A DNA stretch of 35,302 nucleotides from an uncultured Bacteroidales bacterium (GTDB lineage: Bacteria; Bacteroidota; Bacteroidia; Bacteroidales; Muribaculaceae): the NCBI GenBank assembly GCA_902776835.1, contig CACYRK010000032.1:1-35302 (forward strand), in the 5' to 3' direction. Of this stretch, positions 31,903 through 35,302 are shown piece after piece. The position numbers and the translations under genes were made by a program. The notes under the pieces are model-generated. The model was not told the DNA's origin and searched no databases. It saw nothing but the letters and a program-made list of their open reading frames with translations. Position 1 is the stretch's first letter; every line of letters starts with the position of its first letter.

Positions 31903-32307
31903 CTCAAACTCGGTGTTGAGGAAGGTCTCTACCATTTCGATGGCCTCGTCGTCGCTGACAAAGCGTCCTGGCATGGCCAGCACGTTGGCGTTGTTGTGTT
32001 GGCGGGCCAACTTGGCGACCTCGGGAATCCAGCACAGTGCCGAACGAATGCCCTGGTGCTTGTTGAGCGTGATGTTGATGCCCTCGCCGCTACCGCAAAT
32101 TGCGATGCCCGGGTAGCACTCGCCGCTCTCCACGGCCAGTGCGCAGGGGTGTGCGAAGTCGGGATAGTCACAACTCTCCTCGTTGTAGGTGCCAAAGTCG
32201 CGATAAGCGATGCCGTGCTCGTCGAGATAGCGCTTCACGGCTTGTTTTGTGGCATAGCCGGCATGGTCGCTGCACAATGCCACAGGGATGTTTTCCTTGA
32301 TAATCAT
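31852..32307 (-). CDS. rpiB: ribose-5-phosphate isomerase B
   Basis: The 151-residue protein has the RpiB/LacAB signature: LCSDHAGYATKQAV, DFGTYNEESCDYPDFAHPCA, a catalytic-site Cys71 in AICGSGEGINITLNKHQGIR and the late NNANVLAMPGRF. RpiB interconverts ribose 5-phosphate and ribulose 5-phosphate in the non-oxidative pentose phosphate pathway. Length is typical. Its last 16 codons are duplicated at 29826-29876, on the far side of the hipBST module. It lies 114 bp downstream of valS on the same strand, separated by a heptamer repeat array. No promoter of its own was clear. Confidence 0.95.
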   Translation of the reverse strand: MIIKENIPVALCSDHAGYATKQAVKRYLDEHGIAYRDFGTYNEESCDYPDFAHPCALAVESGECYPGIAICGSGEGINITLNKHQGIRSALCWIPEVAKLARQHNNANVLAMPGRFVSDDEAIEMVETFLNTEFEGGRHQRRIDKIPVQPE

Positions 32308-32340
32308 AATCTTATTTCAATGCACAATACTCAGTGCAAA

Positions 32341-32428
32341 TCTGTTATCTGTTAACTGTTATCTGTTATCTGTCAACTGTTATCTGTTATCTGTTATCTG
32401 TCAACTGTTATCTGTTATCTGTCAACTG
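32341..32428. repeat. heptamer tandem array between valS and rpiB
   Basis: Twelve full 7-bp units starting at 32341, plus a partial one, use three variants: TCTGTTA, ACTGTTA and TCTGTCA. The ACTGTTA and TCTGTCA forms alternate with runs of TCTGTTA in a higher-order pattern. The array runs over the valS stop codon (TGA at 32424-32422) and its last sense codon. It may change length by slippage. Confidence 0.85.
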
Positions 32429-35115
32429 CGTAATGCTTTCAATGCCTCGGTGAGTGTGGCGATTTTGCTCTCGGCATCGGCTTTCTTCTTGCGCTCGCCG
32501 GCCACGACGGCCTCGGGAGCGTTGGCCACGAAGCGCTCGTTGCTCAGTTTCTTCTCTACGCTGGCCAGGAAGCCCTGGGCATACTTCAGGTCGGCCTCAA
32601 GTTTGGCAATCTCGGCCTCCACATCGATGCCCTGCACTGGCACGGCAAACTCGGCTGTTCCAACCATAAAGGCTGCCGCGGTGGCATCCTTGCTCTCGAC
32701 CACATCGATGGCGTCGAGGTTGGCAACCTTGCTGATAATCACGCCCAGCGGGTTGTCGAAGCGTCCCACGGCTTGCAGGGTGACGGCATCGCGCGGCTGC
32801 ATGTTCTTGCTCTTGCGCACGTTGCGCACGCCGCTCACGATTTCCTTGGCTTGTGCCATGGCTTGCAGCAACTCGGCGTTGATGTTGCCGGGCTCGGGGA
32901 TGCGGGCATACATGATGCTCTCGCCGTCGGCGCGCTCGCTCAGGTGTTGCCACAATTCCTCGGTGATGAATGGCATGAACGGGTGCAACAGGCGCAGCAG
33001 CGTGTCGAAGAAGCGCAGCGTGGCATCCATGGTCTTGCGGTCGATGGGCGTGCCGTAGGCCGGCTTCACCACCTCGAGATACCATGCCGAGAACTCCTCC
33101 CAGAACAGGCGATAGAGCGACATCAGCGCGTCGTTGAGGCGGAACTTGCTGAAGTAGTCCTTAACGTCGGCCAGCGTGGCATTGAGTTGGCTCTCAAACC
33201 ACTCTACTGCCAGGCGCGAGTGCTCGGGCTGCTCGATGTCGGCAACCTCCCAGCCCTTGACCAGGCGGAAGGCATTCCAAATCTTGTTGTTGAAGTTGCG
33301 GCCTTGCTCGCACAGCGCGTCGTCGTAGAGGATGTCGTTGCCTGCCGGAGCAGCCAGCATAAGGCCCATGCGCACACCGTCGGCACCGAAGCGCTCCATC
33401 AACTCAATGGGGTCGGGGCTGTTGCCCAACGACTTCGACATCTTGCGGCCCAACTTGTCGCGCACGATACCGGTGAAGTACACGTTGCGGAACGGCATGT
33501 CGCCGGCAAACTCATATCCAGCCATGATCATGCGTGCCACCCAGAAGAAGATGATGTCGGGGGCGGTCACCAGGTCGCTGGTGGGGTAGTAGTACTTGAT
33601 TTCCTCGTTGTCGGGGTTGCGGATGCCGTCGAAGAGCGACAGCGGCCACAGCCAACTCGAGAACCAGGTGTCGAGGGCGTCCTCGTCTTGGCGCAGGTCG
33701 TCGGCGGTGATATTCTCATAGCCGGGCAACTTGTGTGCGCGCTCCAGGGCCTGCTCAATGTTGAGCGCCACCACGTAGCGCTCCTCCTCGCCTTCGGCGG
33801 TGGGAAGGAAGTAGGCCGGGATGCGGTGGCCCCACCACAGTTGGCGCGAGATGCACCAGTCCTGGATGCCTTCGAGCCACACCTTATATATGTTTTTGTA
33901 TTTTGCCGGGTGGAACTGCAACTGGTCGTTCATCACCGGAGGCAGGGCCAGGTCGGCAAAGTGCTTCATCTTCAAGAACCACTGCATGCACAGGCGCGGC
34001 TCCACGGCGGTGTCGGAATTGCGCTCGCTGTAGCCCACCTTGTTCTGGTAGTCCTCCATCTTCTCCATCAGGCCGGCCTCCACCAGGTCGCGGGTGATGA
34101 CCTTGCGGCACTCCATGCGGTCCATGCCCACGTAGAGCGGCGACTGCTCGCTGATGGTGGCATCGGCGTTGAAGATGTCGATGGTCTCGAGGTTGTGCGT
34201 CTTGCCGAGCATATAGTCGTTGGTGTCGTGGGCCGGAGTGACCTTCAGGCAGCCGGTACCGAACTCGATGTCGACATAGCGGTCCTCAATCACGGGAATC
34301 ACGCGGCCCACCAGAGGCACAATCACCTTCTTGCCGCGAAGCCACTGATTCTTGGGGTCCTTGGGGTTGATGCACATTGCGGTGTCGCCCATGATGGTCT
34401 CGGGGCGTGTGGTGGCCACTACGGCATAGCGGCGGCCGTTGGCGTCGCGGTGCACCACTTCGCCTTCCTCGCCGGTCTCGCCGGTCATGTCGTCGTCGGC
34501 GACGTAGTATTTCAGGTAGTACAGTTTGCTCTGCTCATCGCGGTAGATAACCTCCTCGTTGCTCAGTGCGGTTTGTGCCTTGGGGTCCCAGTTCACCATG
34601 CGCAGTCCGCGGTAAATCAGTCCCTTGTCGTAAAGGTCGACAAAGACTCGGAGCACGCTCTCGCTGCGCGTCTCGTCCATGGTGAATGCCGTGCGGCTCC
34701 AGTCGCACGACGCACCCAGTGTGCGCAACTGTTGCAAGATTATGCCGCCGTGCTCGTGGGTCCACTCCCAAGCGTGCTTGAGAAACTCGTCGCGCGTCAG
34801 GTCGCGCTTGCGAATACCCTGCTCGGCGAGTCGCTTCACCACCTTGGCCTCGGTAGCGATGCTCGCATGGTCGGTACCGGGCACCCACAGTGCGTTTTTG
34901 CCCTCCATGCGGGCGCGGCGCATCAGGATGTCCTGGATGGTGTTGTTGAGCATGTGGCCCATGTGCAGCACGCCGGTTACGTTGGGCGGCGGAATCACGA
35001 TGGTGTATGGCTCACGCTCGTCGGGTGTCGACTTGAACAAACCGTGGTCTTCCCAGTACTGGTACCACTTACTCTCAACCTCCTTAGGGTCGTATTTTGT
35101 CGCTAATGTGTTCAT
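32422..35115 (-). CDS. valS: valyl-tRNA synthetase
   Basis: The 897-residue class I synthetase charges tRNA-Val. It has the HIGH-type motif ([10 protein letters not shown] near residue 51), [19 protein letters not shown], an editing domain around residues 195-350 ([32 protein letters not shown]), [16 protein letters not shown], the KMSKS motif ([20 protein letters not shown]), an anticodon-binding helical domain and a C-terminal coiled coil ([20 protein letters not shown] and on). Length is typical. The start ATG at 35115 follows the TAACTTTG promoter element by about 29 nt. The stop lies inside the heptamer array. Confidence 0.97.
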   Translation of the reverse strand: MNTLATKYDPKEVESKWYQYWEDHGLFKSTPDEREPYTIVIPPPNVTGVLHMGHMLNNTIQDILMRRARMEGKNALWVPGTDHASIATEAKVVKRLAEQGIRKRDLTRDEFLKHAWEWTHEHGGIILQQLRTLGASCDWSRTAFTMDETRSESVLRVFVDLYDKGLIYRGLRMVNWDPKAQTALSNEEVIYRDEQSKLYYLKYYVADDDMTGETGEEGEVVHRDANGRRYAVVATTRPETIMGDTAMCINPKDPKNQWLRGKKVIVPLVGRVIPVIEDRYVDIEFGTGCLKVTPAHDTNDYMLGKTHNLETIDIFNADATISEQSPLYVGMDRMECRKVITRDLVEAGLMEKMEDYQNKVGYSERNSDTAVEPRLCMQWFLKMKHFADLALPPVMNDQLQFHPAKYKNIYKVWLEGIQDWCISRQLWWGHRIPAYFLPTAEGEEERYVVALNIEQALERAHKLPGYENITADDLRQDEDALDTWFSSWLWPLSLFDGIRNPDNEEIKYYYPTSDLVTAPDIIFFWVARMIMAGYEFAGDMPFRNVYFTGIVRDKLGRKMSKSLGNSPDPIELMERFGADGVRMGLMLAAPAGNDILYDDALCEQGRNFNNKIWNAFRLVKGWEVADIEQPEHSRLAVEWFESQLNATLADVKDYFSKFRLNDALMSLYRLFWEEFSAWYLEVVKPAYGTPIDRKTMDATLRFFDTLLRLLHPFMPFITEELWQHLSERADGESIMYARIPEPGNINAELLQAMAQAKEIVSGVRNVRKSKNMQPRDAVTLQAVGRFDNPLGVIISKVANLDAIDVVESKDATAAAFMVGTAEFAVPVQGIDVEAEIAKLEADLKYAQGFLASVEKKLSNERFVANAPEAVVAGERKKKADAESKIATLTEALKALRS

Positions 35116-35134
35116 TTATCAGTAGTTTTTCCAA

Positions 35135-35154
35135 TTCAAACTGCAAAGTTACAA
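35135..35154 (-). promoter_or_regulatory. valS promoter -7 region, shared with pyrG
   Basis: On the minus strand TTGTAACTTTGCAGTTTGAA contains the -7 element TAACTTTG (35151-35144), with transcription expected near 35137. The same 20 bp lie upstream of pyrG (8012-8031), and GATTTC..GGGG stands a few bases before both. The right edge 35155-35302 has no gene; a plus-strand TAAATTTG at 35269-35276 may be the -7 element of a gene beyond the window. Confidence 0.55.
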
Positions 35155-35302
35155 ATAAACCCCGAGAAATCCACCACATCACTCAAAAAAACTATAAACT
35201 ATACACGGCACTTTCATTTAAAAAAGTTTTTGAAGGCGAAAGATGGGTCATTTTTTATAGAAAATCACTAAATTTGCACGCAGCGATGCGGAAGCACCGC
35301 CG

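Noticed and set aside
32773..35106. Long plus-strand open frame of 777 codons opposite valS
   Set aside because: It is a mirror of GC-rich codon bias in valS, has no known motif and lacks a plausible promoter. valS is certain.
35220..35302. tRNA or small RNA at the right edge
   Set aside because: Only a TAAATTTG -7-like element is visible. No cloverleaf could be read before the window ends.

Overview
The window looks like a chromosomal segment from a member of the order Bacteroidales, probably close to Muribaculaceae or Prevotellaceae. The evidence is a PorU-type type IX secretion (T9SS) sortase and a second PorU-like start, secreted proteins with short T9SS-style C-termini, Rex, a Bacteroidales-style coiled-coil lipoprotein, and repeated Bacteroidetes promoters (TTG or TTTG, 19-20 nt, then TAnnTTTG). 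Coding DNA is GC-rich and codon-biased over most of the window. The mobile or recently acquired patches are AT-richer.

Layout. Positions 1-5047 are all on the minus strand: the 5' end of a PorU-like gene, a degenerate fumarylacetoacetate-hydrolase-like gene translationally coupled to rex, then a full-length porU. Positions 5186-6316 hold two small secreted proteins of unknown role, the second built of six 60-bp repeats. Positions 6317-7922 are a repeat-rich island around a RAYT (REP-associated) HUH transposase, with three REP palindromes and a leader of 19-bp repeats. Positions 8117-14784 are a plus-strand run: pyrG, yidC, a zinc-ribbon/TM2 protein, a GH25 lysozyme, two small proteins and an HD-domain hydrolase. 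Positions 14785-15480 are an S23/four-helix-bundle gene enclosed by complementary arrays of 23-bp repeats. Positions 15556-25049 are dacB, a conserved unknown protein, rsmI, a coiled-coil lipoprotein, a dolichol-phosphate-mannose-synthase-like glycosyltransferase, a GHL10-type secreted hydrolase, a sugar aminotransferase and a membrane UDP-sugar 4,6-dehydratase. The last two look like the dehydratase/aminotransferase pair of amino-sugar synthesis. Positions 25287-27546 are two secreted proteins on the minus strand. Positions 27824-29539 are a secreted unknown and a DUF805 membrane protein. Positions 29559-31902 are a tripartite HipB-HipS-HipT toxin-antitoxin module between direct repeats that duplicate the 3' end of rpiB. 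Positions 31852-35115 are rpiB and valS on the minus strand.

Common threads are envelope biogenesis (T9SS, YidC, PBP4, GH25, polyprenyl-phosphate sugar transfer, amino-sugar synthesis) and housekeeping (pyrG, rsmI, valS, rpiB). The most unusual parts are the hipBST cassette bounded by an rpiB 3'-end duplication, with two matching operators around its promoter; the S23 gene inside complementary repeat arms, resembling a 23S rRNA intervening sequence placed between protein genes; and the RAYT leader of overlapping 12-codon upstream ORFs. No tRNA, rRNA or CRISPR array was recognised. All family assignments come from reading motifs, without database searches.
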